A stretch of 64,000 nt of DNA from Apostichopus japonicus. Its lineage: Eukaryota > Echinodermata > Holothuroidea > Aspidochirotida > Stichopodidae. Under the pieces are notes generated by a model that did not search any database, was not told the origin of the DNA, and saw only the letters and a list, made by a program, of their open reading frames with translations. Each line of letters opens with the position of its first letter. The first letter of the stretch is position 1. Made by a program: the position numbers and the translations under genes. Location: assembly GCF_037975245.1 (NCBI RefSeq), contig NC_092565.1, positions 20,884,999 to 20,948,998 on the forward strand, in the 5' to 3' direction. Shown here piece after piece: positions 51,034 through 63,602 of the stretch.

Positions 51034-54000
51034 TGTAAGCTTTTACACTACTAAAACCACAATGCAAATTTGCATAGTGGTGCGATACTATATGTGATAT
51101 GTCAATATGAATGAGATCTGCACCCCACCCCCCCTCCCCCTCCCCCTCCCCCCTCCCCAACAAACAATAGGCATCATGTACTATATATGACAAACTTATA
51201 TACCAACTATGATATCATTCTAACATGTAGTTCAAAAGATACCGTATCCGTAATTGTTTGACAAACTCATAGTTCCAATAGGCCTCTTTGAATATGTCAG
51301 TTCAGAAAATAATGTGTTCATCGTGCTTCTTTTCTTAAGAATATTCAAAAATGGTTGCCGTGGTTGTTGTTGACAGTTACAGAATTTTATGTTAAAGCCA
51401 TTTATTTATTATTAACATTATTTCAGAAAGTATAAACACTTTCTACAGCTATGCTTACTTTATTCTATAGATCTGCAGTATTGTAAGCAACCAACGTCTC
51501 TCACTACACTTTGCCATAATTTGAAAGTATAATTAGCAGATGAAACAAAGTACTCACCAACTCGTAGTGTACAAAATTTGAAGACAGGTTTGTTAGATTG
51601 TTCATATTTGGAGGGTTTTTTTTTCTTCAAGACTTGTAACTAAATGTAATTTGAATATCATATTAACATAACTTTTTAGCCATGATCAATGTAAGAAATA
51701 TCCATTGATTGCAGTTTAAAGCGGAGACAAGTTACAAGTACACTAAATGTTACAAGTTCTATAAGAGAAAAGAATTTTTTTAAAAGCAGTCTAGACATAG
51801 GCCTATTCCATGAGAGCCTTAAGTTATTCTGGTTTTATATATACTAATAGGCCTAGCCTATAGGCCTAAATGTTATTTTATAGAATATATAAACTTATAG
51901 GGGCCAGTGCTGTTCCATGCACCATTGGTAGTTTCCGCCATAAAAACTATGCTAGCTTAACGTAGAGCACCTATAGCCTACCGGACATGTTATTTGTAAA
52001 TTGTTGAAACTAACATTAAGCCTAGTCTACACTATAGTATCATTTCAGATTCAATAACAATTTTAAAGCTAGCCTCAGATAAGCGTCGTATGTCTGTATG
52101 CTCAATTTTAAGAGGGGTGTGAACCGGAATCAAGCGGTACCGTACCTCCTTTACTTCATCTCGTAGGCATTCTCATCTTCATAGACTCCTTGTCCAGTCG
52201 CGCGGTTCTTTGTCTTACATGGGAACAAGCGGCTTTGCAGTTGTTAGAGTGTCACCTGTAACACATGTTACCACAAAGTAGAGATTACTGATGCACGGTT
52301 GTGGGACATGCACAGTACTTGATGTACCAGCTATGAGTAACGCCTAGTATGCTATGTGTACCGCGCGTAACATTACTATATACCGTTCGTACGTTGTACG
52401 TGAATATTGTGCGTAGATCTTGGCGGCGAGTGGCCAGAGTGCTTACATTTGTAGTTATCTTCAGAAGTAATTATATTTTCTGCAATTGTTTTCAATACAT
52501 TCCCATTACTTATAACACTGGACTTTACAAATACATTTCACACTAAAAGAAATGTAATAGCTATTTTATGTAATTAATAAAATCATCTTTCAACAGGTTC
52601 TTGCTTTCTATTCTTTGGATGCCCGGGCTACATATTTGTTGTGTAAGTGAGGACTTACACAGGCATTGTACAAATTTCCACAAAACCATAAATTATATAT
52701 ATATATATACATATTTATTTATTTTTTGGGGGTGGGGGGTTGTTAATTTAGACAACCCTGTGGATGGGGGGGGAGGTTCTAGACCAAATAAAAGTTTAGA
52801 CATCAATGGTGCACTCTGTAGCACTTAGAATCTATAAATTATGCCTACGGGCAAGGTTATGCTAAATACTTTGGTTTTGAATAAATTCTCCAAAAATAAA
52901 CGTTTTCCCTCAACGATGAATTTTTCCCCGACTGACGATGCAGATAATGGACAACTCCCACCCCCACTCTCACCCCACTCTCATCCCCACCCCGTCCAGA
53001 CTTGCTCACGCCACTGCACGACCTGGTATTATTGATTAGGGAGTACAAAACAAAATAAAAATCAACATTAGGTGACCTATACAACCGTAAACTTACTGCG
53101 TTGCTCCCGTGCCTTACACAACACCACCCCCCCCCCTTCCTCTTCACATCATGTTTTCTTTTTTAGAATACATGTATAAGGGTAGGAGGACATTTTGTAG
53201 GTTTATTTCCTAATAATACAAAGTATATACTACTTAGGCTTGAATGTCTCAAAACGACATAACAAAAAGTGGGACATTCAATGAAAAGACATCGCAGCAC
53301 ATATTTCACATGTTCTAACTCTTATATAGTTTGATCTAAACACTTAGCCACCTTTCCTCTCGCAAAAAAAAAAAAAATAGAAAAAGATATTCCTGTCTTT
53401 TGAAATGTCATATGAAAATAACGGAAGCCAAAAGAAGGGGGAAAAAGGAATATATTTTTGTGACTCATTATACAAAACAGAAATCAACCCGATTTACTCT
53501 AGATGTCCTTCTATGAGGGTTTTAAATGTCACCAGTTTAACAATTCTACATCAAACGTCCTCTTAGAAAATGGAATAACTATGCATTTCTTTTTCAAGTT
53601 CAACATGCGGTATTTTTTTTTCATAAGGCGTGCCATATAGCAATTATTGATTTTCTTTCAATAAAAATTTTGCAATAGATACGGCGAAAACATTTTATGA
53701 TAACAAAAAAACTTGTTGTAACAAGAAAGGGGGAAAAACCTTAAATTACCGATTTTGCATGTCAAAGACACATAGGAATATCAAAGTGCCATAATGTCTT
53801 CCCACGGCATATCTGAATTTGTAATTTCCTGTATGGACGTGGACCACTCAAACGTTTCATTTTCCGATAGGTCACAGGCAAATTAATTTAAGAGAGCGTG
53901 TCTTTTCATTATTCAGTCAAACAAACATTGATAATGTAAATATCTTTCAAGCACGCCCACGCGTGTCACATAATTGATACCAAATATAGGTTAATAATGT

Positions 54001-54319
54001 CATATGAATTTTTTTTCTTCGATCATGACATTTTTTATAATTCAAATGTTTTTCTTTTATGTTTCCTTTGATACTATTTTTTTTTTGTTCTTTTTTTTTT
54101 TGTTCTTTTTTTTCGATTTCCTTTTTGAGAACAGGAATCATTGAGTAAACCTGTAGCTTGCTTTAATACAGTTCGATTTTGACTACGGATTAATCAGAAT
54201 TGTTTGTTTAGAGTCTCACAACCATTAAGTAATCAGAGAAAAGCAGATTAAATTGTCTCCTAAGTATGTTATTAATATCTTTCTTTTCTATAGCCTTACA
54301 CGCACTTTCCCCATTATAT

Positions 54320-54430
54320 CTATGCTTTACCTAGCCTATTGTGTTTACTCTTGGTTCCGCTACAGCTACAAACAGCCTCAACACCTCCTTTGTATTCAAT
54401 ATCACCCATTGAAACCCGCTTGATTTTTTT
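54320..54430 (-). CDS. Candidate terminal exon of the NGIWYamide precursor
   Basis: The main peptide exon ends in a perfect donor, so a further exon is expected downstream. Here, on the minus strand, a C tract followed by AAG forms an acceptor. The frame is open for 36 codons in the correct phase: KKIKRVSMGDIEYKGG, then VEAVCSCSGTKSKHNRLGKA and TAG. An ATTAAA lies at 54162-54167. The sequence shows no neurophysin-like cysteine pattern, only one CSC pair. Support is limited to splice signals and phase, so it remains a candidate. Confidence 0.35.
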   Translation of the reverse strand, partial: KKIKRVSMGDIEYKGGVEAVCSCSGTKSKHNRLGKA

Positions 54431-54597
54431 CTTGGGGGGGGGGGACATCTTTGGATGGTGTTGCCTATGTACGTAGGACCATCTTAACCTCCACAAAGCT
54501 GGAGGAATCCCCTTCACACCCTACCTTACCCCATTCTCACCCTTTCTCCGCTCCAACAGATCCTGACTCTCCACATGCAAATGAAGTCCTATTTGAG

Positions 54598-54715
54598 TTT
54601 CACTTGCCTCCTCTAAATAAAAGCTGTCGTGATATGATATCCCATGTTTTTGACCATACAATATCCCATTACATTTGCTGTACGATATGTCATTACATTT
54701 GTCTCCGTTACGCCC
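54598..54715 (-). pseudogene. Decayed duplicate of the NGIWYamide exon end (distal copy)
   Basis: On the minus strand this reads DKCNDISYSKCNGILYGQK, then HGISYHDSFYLEEASE, a clear relic of three tandem NGIWYGKR units plus the DDSLYSEE tail. Most KR sites and tryptophans are lost. The splice donor has changed from GTGAGT to GCAAGT. It lies about 390 bases downstream of the functional exon end. Confidence 0.85.
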
Positions 54716-54810
54716 CCCCCCCGCACCCACCACCACCCCATCATCATCATCATCATCATTATCTCCATCAGATCCTAATTACCACAAACAAATAGGCTTC
54801 TAGATGGGGG

Positions 54811-54930
54811 CATACACTCACCTCCTCTAAATACAAGCTGTCATGCTGATGATATCCCATATTTTTGACCATGAAATATCCCATTACATTTGCCGTCCGA
54901 TATGTCATTCCATTTGTCTCCGTAAAGCCC
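54811..54930 (-). pseudogene. Decayed duplicate of the NGIWYamide exon end (proximal copy)
   Basis: On the minus strand it reads ETNGMTYRTANVMGYFMVK, then NMGYHQHDSLYLEE. It retains the tail and an intact GAGGAG/GTGAGT donor but has frame slips within the peptide units. It is displaced 173 bases from the true exon end, and includes the exon-intron boundary and adjoining intron, which also has the CATCAT/CCACCCC motif. Confidence 0.85.
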
Positions 54931-54994
54931 TCCCCATCCTCCCAGCCCCCACCCCACCCCCACCTACTCACCCACCCCATCATCATACACTCAC

Positions 54995-55501
54995 CTCCTC
55001 TGAATACAAGCTGTCGTCTCTTTTGCCGTACCATATCCCATTTCGTTTACCGTACCAAATCCCGTTACGTTTGCCGTACCATATGCCATTCCGTTTGTCA
55101 TCGACAGGAGGGCTACTCCGTTTTCCATACCATATCCCGTTTCTTTTCACAGCCTCCCCGTCCAGGCTTGACTTTCTTTTACCGTACCAAATTCCATTCC
55201 TCTTGCTTTCTTCTCCTGCAGAGAAAGGGATACCTTCAGGAGGACGATGAGATGGGTTATCGGACCAGAAGTTATTTCTTTCATCTGCAGATGCTTTTAT
55301 TTGATCAAGTTCAGGGGTTTGCAAGGATGGAAGTTTTGGTGACGATTCGTCCCAGAAAGGTTGCTCGTCTGTAAGAATTTCTTGAAGATACCTAGAAATG
55401 TAGTCACTCGGAAATACTTGCTCACGTAATGATGACGTATCTGGTCTTGAACTGAGCGACCGCATAACATGGGCAAGAATTCTCAACTTTGGATTTATGT
55501 C
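54995..55501 (-). CDS. NGIWYamide neuropeptide precursor, main exon (five peptide copies)
   Basis: A 169-codon exon on the minus strand runs from an acceptor (CTTCTTTTAG) to a donor (GAGGAG, then GTGAGT), in phase 0 at both ends. It begins DINPKLRILAHVMRSLSSRP. After a spacer of ~100 residues come five copies of NGIWYGKR at exon residues 102-106, 121-125, 138-142, 146-150 and 154-158, the last three back-to-back. KR sites allow prohormone-convertase cleavage, and the Gly gives C-terminal amidation, yielding NGIWYamide. In sea cucumbers this peptide acts on muscle and body-wall connective tissue and promotes oocyte maturation and spawning. It belongs to the NG-peptide/neuropeptide-S type family, which in sea urchins has a C-terminal neurophysin; none is seen here. 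The signal-peptide exon was not found in the window and probably lies upstream, at higher coordinates. If unspliced, the frame would end three codons later (Val-Ser-Val, stop at 54983). Confidence 0.94.
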
Positions 55502-56569
55502 CTAAAAGAAGAAGAGATGAAAGAAAAAAATAATAGAAATCAATATTGATTTTTAAGAAAATAAGGATATCAAACTTAGAAGACCTAAAAACACACAAGT
55601 GCCTCAAATAAGCAAAACCGACCTTCTTTAGTGTACGTGTTGTAATACATTTTTGTACTTGCATTTATTTATAAGAAAGGGAGGAGGGGGGGGGGGGGAG
55701 AAAATCAGGCAGCCAGATGGCAAACGCCAGGTCTAGCCAATATTGTTGTTTGGTTTTTTTCTTTTTCTATTTGCTTCTTCCAAATTATTTAAAAAAAATC
55801 TTTTTACTAAGTTTTTTTTCTCTTTAGCTCAACCAATTAGAACTTCATATTTTTCGATTGCCCATAGTAACCAATTAATTTAGCAAATACGGAATTATTA
55901 AAGTGACAATTAAACGGTCAATTTATAGAACATTTTAAAAATGTTCACCAGTTTATCATATTGACATAAATATATGAATATATATGCCTAGATGTATATT
56001 GAATACCAGGGATTATGGGTCACAGACGGCGTACACCATAAATTACTATCGGCTTAGAGATGCAAGCAGTAGTACTCGAGTAAATACTCGAGCCTCGAAT
56101 AAAACTAGCCTGGCTGTGCTTTCTGGCCCTCGGACCCAGTGGCACTCCGGTCTCTAGTCTTTATACCGGTAAGCCAATCCGACTCTTATTTAGGGATACT
56201 TGTATACCCGACCATTTCCTTTTTCTTATTGGTTATAAAATAATAGTTTTTAAGGTGAATTGTTACAGCATGAATTAAGAGACGTGTTGTGCTGATAGTA
56301 ACTTGCCCGCATGCTCCACCCCCCCCCCTTACCCTTCGTTTAATCAGATTACATGTAATTTACAGTGATTCTTAAGAAACAGCTACAATGATTCGCATAT
56401 TTACAATAATAGTTCACCTGCACCTTGCAGCTTTCTGACAGAAAACTTTTAAAAAATTGTCCGCTTGTTGGTGAATATTTGTAGTAGGCTATATTAAAAG
56501 TCATAAATATTGCTAAAAAGATGATACAGGATAAGACAACGATCACTCATGCAGCTGAAACTTCAATAC

Positions 56570-56655
56570 CGTATGTTGTATAATATACGGTATATATACT
56601 TCGGTATATAATATACGGTATATAATCAATACGGTATGAACATCAAATACGGTAT

Positions 56656-56706
<51 letters not shown>

Positions 56707-56850
56707 GGTATATATATACTATACGGTATGTAATATACGGTATAATCAATACGATATGAACTTCAATACGGTATATTGTATATATATATATACGATATAT
56801 ATAATACGGTATATAATATACTGTATAATCAATGCGGTATGAACTTCAAT
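56570..56850. repeat. ATACGGTATAT repeat with TA core
   Basis: Units of TATACGGTATA, CAATACGGTATGAACTTCAA and similar recur around a pure TA tract (about 56658-56704). Some units are inverted. No gene is seen. Confidence 0.85.
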
Positions 56851-59330
56851 ACGATAAACCTCAAAGCAGTTTCCCGGTATATACATACGCCTCTATGATT
56901 TCAACAAGCCTCAAAGCGACACTGAAATCTACCTGGATGTTGGATATCAGGCACCATAACTATATTGATTGATTGATTGATAGAATGTATGTATGGACCT
57001 ATTTGACTGACTCATCGATTCAAAGAGCTTTTGAAAACTTATATCTTATATCAAGTTCTAACACGCTAGGATCTTGAGGTCATAAATAATGGTATTTTGA
57101 GTCACCGTTTTTGTATCACGTTTTTTTTATATTTATGTTTTATGTTCGCCTGAAACTCACATTCAATTTTCGTGGGCGGTTTAAATATTTTATAAGTTCG
57201 GTAAAAATCATCGCAGTAAAATTTCAATATGAAATTGTTACTTTTGTATTATTATTGTGGACATAAAGCTTTCTTTGTCGTGACCTACTAAAAATGACCT
57301 GGTTTTAAAACTTTTACATTACTCTTTAAAGTCAGTTTTATTGATACCGATTTATTCTCCCACATTATGTTTAAGCATTCTTTAATAGTACAGGTTATTA
57401 CTCTTTTAGTTATTCTTATGATATAATTGCTTATTCTCTCATCAACCAACATAAACCAATATCTACTCAATTCAATACGTTTTCAAATATTGCCACTAAT
57501 TAAAAAAACAAAAACTACACTTTGGATAATTTATCAAACTCTTTGTAGAAAAGCCGCAATAGATTCGTTTAATAAGTTAATATGTGAGCAACTCACTGTG
57601 CTGATTTGAAGTAGTAAATAAACAAATAGATTTTCAATCATTAAAAGTTCAGACTGTAACTTAATTTGCCATATTCCGCGAGAAAATATTCCAATTGAAG
57701 GTTCCTGGCGAGGTTTTTCATAAAAAAAAAAATCCGAAATGCGCCGTTCGAGATATTAATATTTCAATTTTGATACCGGTAGGTTTTGTAGAATTGAACT
57801 TGAAGCAACAGGTGTGATATGATTGTTAACACACTGAAAAGGGTTCTTTTATTTTCAGTTTGCTTTCAAATTTTTACGTTATAACCAAATGGTTGCATCA
57901 GAGCATAAAGGCATTTAATACATCTGAATAACATTGACAACCACTTTAGATATACAGTTAAACCGAGTCCAATCTGTGTGTTTGTGTGTGACGGTAGGGG
58001 GGGGGTGGGGAGTGAGCAAACTTCGAGGGCAATGGGGAATGTGATTAGAGGGGAAAACCACAAAGTTACCTCAAATTGTTTTCCAAAAATGGAGCGCCTG
58101 TGTATTCCTTAGTTTAATTCCTGGACTCCAATGTTTTTCTTCAAAATTCCACTTATTAGTTACATGTTTTTTTTATTCTCAAGTTTTCTAAAACTACATT
58201 AGCCCTTCTGATTATAGTCTGGTTAATAAAGTTTCAACAAACGGGTGTGTTTAAATTTCAAGAAATGGAAAAGTGTCATTTTTGTAATTATAAGTATACT
58301 TCTTTAAAAGAGTCACTTTTAAGGTTTTTACACAAAACAAGACATACGTTCCTATTTGTAGACCCCCCCCACCTTACCCCTGTCCCTCTTCCGCAGTCCC
58401 TGTAACTAAAGAGTTCATTGAAAGCACGTTCTTGTTTTACTCTGTGCTACTTGGAAATGGGGGGGGGGGGGATATGAACACATTGCTTTCGAAAGGTAAG
58501 AGTTGTCTAAATATAATGCCACGCAGAGTATCAAAATGAATGTATCACCATACTTATATTGGACTCATACACGCAATAATATCAAAATAAAGAAAACACA
58601 AGGTTTGTTTTTCACTTCTACAAAACTTTCCACAGCCTTGCCAAAGAAAAGCCTTGTCACAAATTAGCCATCTGCGTCTATAACAGAACTTAGCCTTTAG
58701 TACAAAAACCTCACAAATCGAAGACATGTTGATGACTAAAAAACCCGTCACTTGATTTATAAATTTACAAGAAACGAACCACAATAAATTTGACATTTTC
58801 AATTCCCTGATCCGCGGGTAGTTTTCTTCAAAAATCGATTGAACAAGTTTTTACTTATCACATTCTTAAATACTATAGTAGCTTCTCTGATGTGTGTGTG
58901 TGTATTTTTCTTTTTAGAACAAGCTAATAAGATTTTTATTACTTGGTAGTGATTGATTTAAGCTGAAAATGATTTTGAAATCGTGTAGGTTGTTACTTCA
59001 AAAGTTCAATGTACCCCATGCATCTCGTAAATGTCGTAACAAGGGATTTGACGTTGTAGGTTTGGAACTTTTATAAGAAAATAAATATTTAAAAAATAAA
59101 AAAAATCGAAGAAAAAACGTGGTAGAATTCAGTAGTCTTATGTAAAAAAAACATTGAGGATATCTTCTGAGAATCGAGAAATATATTAAGAGTATAGTAA
59201 ACATCTTGAATAACTGTACACATTATAAACATATGGATAATGTGTGTTGTATACTAATTAATGTATGAGAATATTTATAAGAGCACAGAGATAATCTAAT
59301 ATCTCTCTTTCCTAAAAATTGTGTAAGATC

Positions 59331-59398
<68 letters not shown>

Positions 59399-60867
59399 CA
59401 CAAAGAATAAACAAAACTTCTCGATTACGGTTGTTCAACTTTGTTCTATGTACTTTCTACCAAGTTCACAACATGTGTGAAGCTGCATCTTGTTCAATGT
59501 TCTGTGTGAACTCTATGAGGTGTATTTTTTCTCTACTATAGCAGCTAACTTCTTACCCTTGACTGATAATAATGATAACAAACAATGACAACTTCAGGCA
59601 GATTCATATATGTACATTACATGGGCTAGGAAAGAATAGGGGCATGCTTTCATTGTTGATTATTTTTAACCGTATAATAACCTTTGCCTTAGCAAGGTTT
59701 TTGACATCTGTTTTGCCATTATATATAGCAACATTGTAGTCAAGCAAACATTGTATTGTGACCATATGCGTTATGTGTAGGTATATAGGCTATTCACGGC
59801 TATTTAGGCTATTCGGGGCTATGTAGGCTATGAAAATGATTATCAACAGAACAATGTACAAGTGCATTTAATGGCTGTACAAACGGAACCATGCGTGCAG
59901 ATGCAATCATAGATTTCATCAAAATATATTTCTTTTAATCACAAATTCATGTTACAATTATGATATTTCCCTGGCTTCAGAATATTTTTTGACCGCCTGT
60001 AGTAATGAATCAAAGTTAGTTATTTACATAGACATAGGCAACAGGAAGAGTACAGTATGGGTACAAATAGCATTTGCTTGCAGCACAGATTTTTCACCAT
60101 TATATTTTTCCTCCAGGGAATATAAAAAAGCTCAATGAACGTTTGTATTTATCGGTTGCTTTGACGATGTGTAAATAAGCACTCCATAATGCCATAATAT
60201 CATCCCTTCCCGTACCCTACCCATCTCCCCTGCCCCCCCCCGCCCCTTCATTAAGCACGTTACTATATTCAATGTGCTATGAAAACGATAGGGCAAACAA
60301 ACGTGAAGAGACTAAAACCAGGGGGCGCAGGGTGAAGGGGTCCTCCCCTGACCCCTCCCAGTTTGGTGAGAAACCCTTAGATGTGCCCATTTTCATAAAT
60401 TGTAACTGGGAAGTACCGTACTATTTTTCCATTGTTTTATTTTTTATTAAAAAAGTGCACACATTGGTACTTAAAAAGTATCCTCTAATAGAGAAACTTA
60501 GCCAGAAACATTGTAACTAAACGGTGCAGTTTAGTTGAAAAAAAATCAGGAATTTGGTCGTACAAGATATACAGAGGATCTATTTTGCCGGTACGTTTTG
60601 CGTTTTTTATGGGGGGAGGTGGGGGGGGTTATCTCTTCTTAAATCAAAGTCACATATACCACTGCCCATTCGAAGTTTGAGTCTCTCCAGAATAAACCTA
60701 TCCCCCTTATGACCCTGTCTTATGCACACTGCTATTGTCTTACTTCAGCCATGCACTTCTTAATAACATAGCCAACTGTAAAATATGCAAGAATTTATTG
60801 TGATGCACTTTTTTCACTTTTTTATCTCTAGGATTAATAGTTTTTGCCCCTTCTGTTAATGTTACTT
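56851..60867. other. Intergenic DNA with a TA microsatellite
   Basis: No exon recognised on either strand. It contains a TA tract at 59335-59396, G and C tracts near 57997, 58366, 58460, 60233 and 60610, and short TAGGCTATT repeats near 59790. Confidence 0.45.
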
Positions 60868-60998
60868 GTCATTTAGCCTTTGAAGAAGATCCTGCTAGGA
60901 TCGAAACGTCAGGCCAACTTACTTTTACACATTCTCTTACACAGGCTCTCTAGTGGATAAGCAGTTTGCTAACAGTTTTATTTTATTTTTATATTAAT
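60868..60998 (+). mobile_element. Penelope-like fragment, single-arm copy
   Basis: Contains CTTTGAAGAAGATCCTGCTA, GGATCGAAACGTCAGGCCAA, CTTACTTTTACACATTCTCT and GGCTCTCTAGTGGATAAGCA, ending in a TTTTATTTTATT tail. It matches the reverse complement of the left arm at 32115-32225 almost base for base. It is short and has no coding capacity. Confidence 0.55.
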
Positions 60999-63175
60999 AG
61001 TTTTAATTGACAATGAAAGTGACAGCGATATCAATTGTGACAGTTATTGTGACGTACCGGTAATTAATATCTGGTATAAGATACTTTCTATCTTTTTCTC
61101 TTCTTTTGTTGTGCTTGTTTTTGTTTTGTTTTACATCATTTGAGATTATTTTGACTAAACTTCCCATCACCTGTGTAATCTGTTCAGATGTTTTACTAAT
61201 GATTTGTTTTTGTTTCTTGTGTTTGCTGATATTTTCGTATTTTTATCGACAATTTGTAACTGTCTTCGCTGTTTAACAGTTTCCTATGATGACATTTATT
61301 TTGTCGTATGCCTAAACCGTTTTAATAATTATTAAGACGTTTTATATCGACGAGTCTATTTAAATACATGACAGATATATCGTTGAATGCACAACGATAT
61401 GTTTTTTTTGGGAAAACATAATTAGGTCGCGTGTATAGGATGTTTACATATGGAACAGTAAAATTGCGGTTTAATTTGTGGAATAGTTAACCAAATACAT
61501 GACAAAGAGAAATTAGCCATCAAAAGGAAAAGCTGCACTATACAGAATATCGAGACATATCACAATATTTATCTTGATATGTTTATATGCCTTATATGAT
61601 CCTCTGTCATGCTTTCGTTAGCAGGTGCAACTCGTAAACTGCACCTTTTAACACATCCGCTTTGAATTCTATCCAGCCTGCAACAGCCCCATTTATTTCT
61701 TACGTGCACTTCAGAAAGCCATCCTTCTAAGCAATATAACCAATGTTTACATTGACACCTGGTGCGGCCTTCAAGCGTACCTCAAGCTCAAGAGAGGTTG
61801 ACTTGAATGACTTTAGTTATACTTCTCTCTCTATCTACACCTTTAGTACATTTTTGTTTTGCATATCAACAGTATATGATATCTGACGAGAGAGAAGGTC
61901 AGTGAAAATTACTTTCTGGAAGAAACAAAAACAAAAATCATCAAACTTGTGAAAAACAGCAGAGGAAGATAATATTAAAACAATCAACTCAAAAACTATA
62001 CCAATGTACGATGTCGCTAGTATAGATGTTGAAAGCGACAAATAAAACGTTACGGTACCGAACTTTAACATGGTGTTTCTCATATATGCCCATGCTCAGT
62101 CAATCTAAGTATTAATATTATTCTTGACGCGGGCGCGCTTTATTTCCGGTCAGTTGTAACATGTTTTTGCTATATGCTATGATATATGCTATGCTATATG
62201 CTATATTTTGATATACTTCTATTGTTCATACAGTGATAGTGGCATATTATAATTAAAGGGATATTTCGCTGGCCGAATTCATTATTTAACAAATTCTTCG
62301 AAATTGTCTGCACCTTTCGTTTGGTCAATTTTCTGTTTTGTTTAAGTGCATTTCATTAAATCCACTGAGGAATATATCTACATGTTAATATATTCCTAAA
62401 TGTTAATTAACATTCTACATGTTAATGAACGACTTCTAAATGAGGAGAACAATGACAATCAGGGTAAACAAACATTCAAACAGTATCGCAATTCAAGGAT
62501 AACTTATGAAACGTTATTATAATCTCAAATTTAGTTATTCTATTTTAATATAATCTCAAAGTTTGTTATTGTATTGTATTAAAATCTCAAATGAGTTATT
62601 CTGATTTATTTTTACCTTAATATTGATTTCATTGCAAAAATGCTATTTTTTTCTTTTAATACGACTAAGCAGACAGATGATTTGTTTGTGTACTATATCA
62701 CAATGAAGCAATACATGCCAATTACAACAACATGGCTACTCAGCCAACACAAACACATCTAAACCTTTGGGAATTTCAGGAGCTATGCGGTATTCCTTAT
62801 AGTTTTAAGTTTACAGTAATGAGACTTCAACCTTCCCGAAAACCAGAAATGACATAAATTTAACCTTTCGACAAAACCAGTTTGATATGTTTTCATTTAA
62901 TCAATATTGATTATTTTCTACGATTTCTAAAAAAATTTCATTTTGATTACTTAGTTCGTTTTAAAAATTTAGCGGGAGTTGTGAGTTATGATTCTTACCT
63001 GTGTTCTTTCGTTTTCGTTATCACATCCTATGTGATATACCTGCTTTTTTTGTTTTGAAATAGCCCCATTTATTATTACGGGTTCAGGTGATATGTAAAT
63101 ACATTAACAGTTTATTATTTTCCCAAATTACAGAATTTCTTTTTTTGACAGATGTAATGAGGAACGAACTGTACA
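60999..63175. other. Intergenic DNA, nothing recognised
   Basis: Mostly unique AT-rich sequence, with a short TATGCTATA cluster near 62170-62210 and ATCTCAAA...GTTATT repeats near 62520-62600. No exon is supported. Confidence 0.45.
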
Positions 63176-63177
63176 CA

Positions 63178-63602
63178 CTAGTGGAATCACTAGCAATCTT
63201 GTATCATCACTAACAATCTGGTATATTCAATAACAAGCTGGTATAATCACTAGCAATCTGGTATCATCACTAGCAATATGGTATACTCACTAGCAATCTG
63301 GTATAATCACTAGCAATCTGGTATAATCACTAGCAATCTGGTATATTCAATAACAAGCTGGTATAATCACTAGCAATCTGGTATAATCACTAGCAATCTG
63401 GTATAATCACTAGCAATCTGGTATCATCACTAGCAATCTGGTATAATCACTAGCAATCTGGTATAATCACTAGCAATCTGGTATCATCACTAGCAATCTG
63501 GAAAATCACTAGCAATCTGGTATAATCACTAGCAATCTAGTATATTCAATAACAAGCTGGTATAATCACTAGAAATCTGGTATCATCACTAGCAATCTGG
63601 AA
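63178..63602 (+). repeat. 20-bp minisatellite
   Basis: About 21 units of CACTAGCAATCTGGTATAAT, with TATCAT and TATTCAATAACAAGC variants. The variant pair TATTCAATAACAAGCTGG recurs about every 120-200 bases, indicating a higher-order pattern. Confidence 0.95.

Larger units (their letters stand above)
49422..51639 (-). other. Possible 3' end of a spliced minus-strand transcript
   Basis: On the minus strand, 51639-51558 is bounded by an acceptor (ACATTTAG) and a good donor (GTTG, then GTGAGT). 49522-49422 follows a strong acceptor (TTTCTTCTACTTGCAG). Joined, one frame gives KKKKPSKYEQSNKPVFKFCT, then LRVGWTKLKPHYLQALENKE, then EQNQPYTPSHYVTVPL and a TAA stop. A second frame is also open: it starts at an ATG, MNNLTNLSSNFVHYEL, continues VGPNLNHITFRHWKIKKN and also ends in a stop. 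I recognise no family in either. Two open frames over such a short length mean this may be noncoding or chance. Confidence 0.25.

Noticed and set aside
56349-56546. Hydrophobic minus-strand frame that could be the signal-peptide exon of the NGIWYamide precursor
   Set aside because: It ends in an in-phase CAG/GTGAAC donor and is signal-like, but it starts with GTG directly after a stop codon, with no in-frame ATG before the hydrophobic run. Not listed without transcript support.
63000-63095. Possible upstream coding exon for the precursor (in-phase donor CAG/GTAAGA at about 63000, minus strand)
   Set aside because: No convincing acceptor or start codon on its 5' side. Phase match alone is weak evidence.
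63178-63602. CRISPR-like regular repeats
   Set aside because: The units are directly tandem without unique spacers, and the genome is eukaryotic, so it is a minisatellite.
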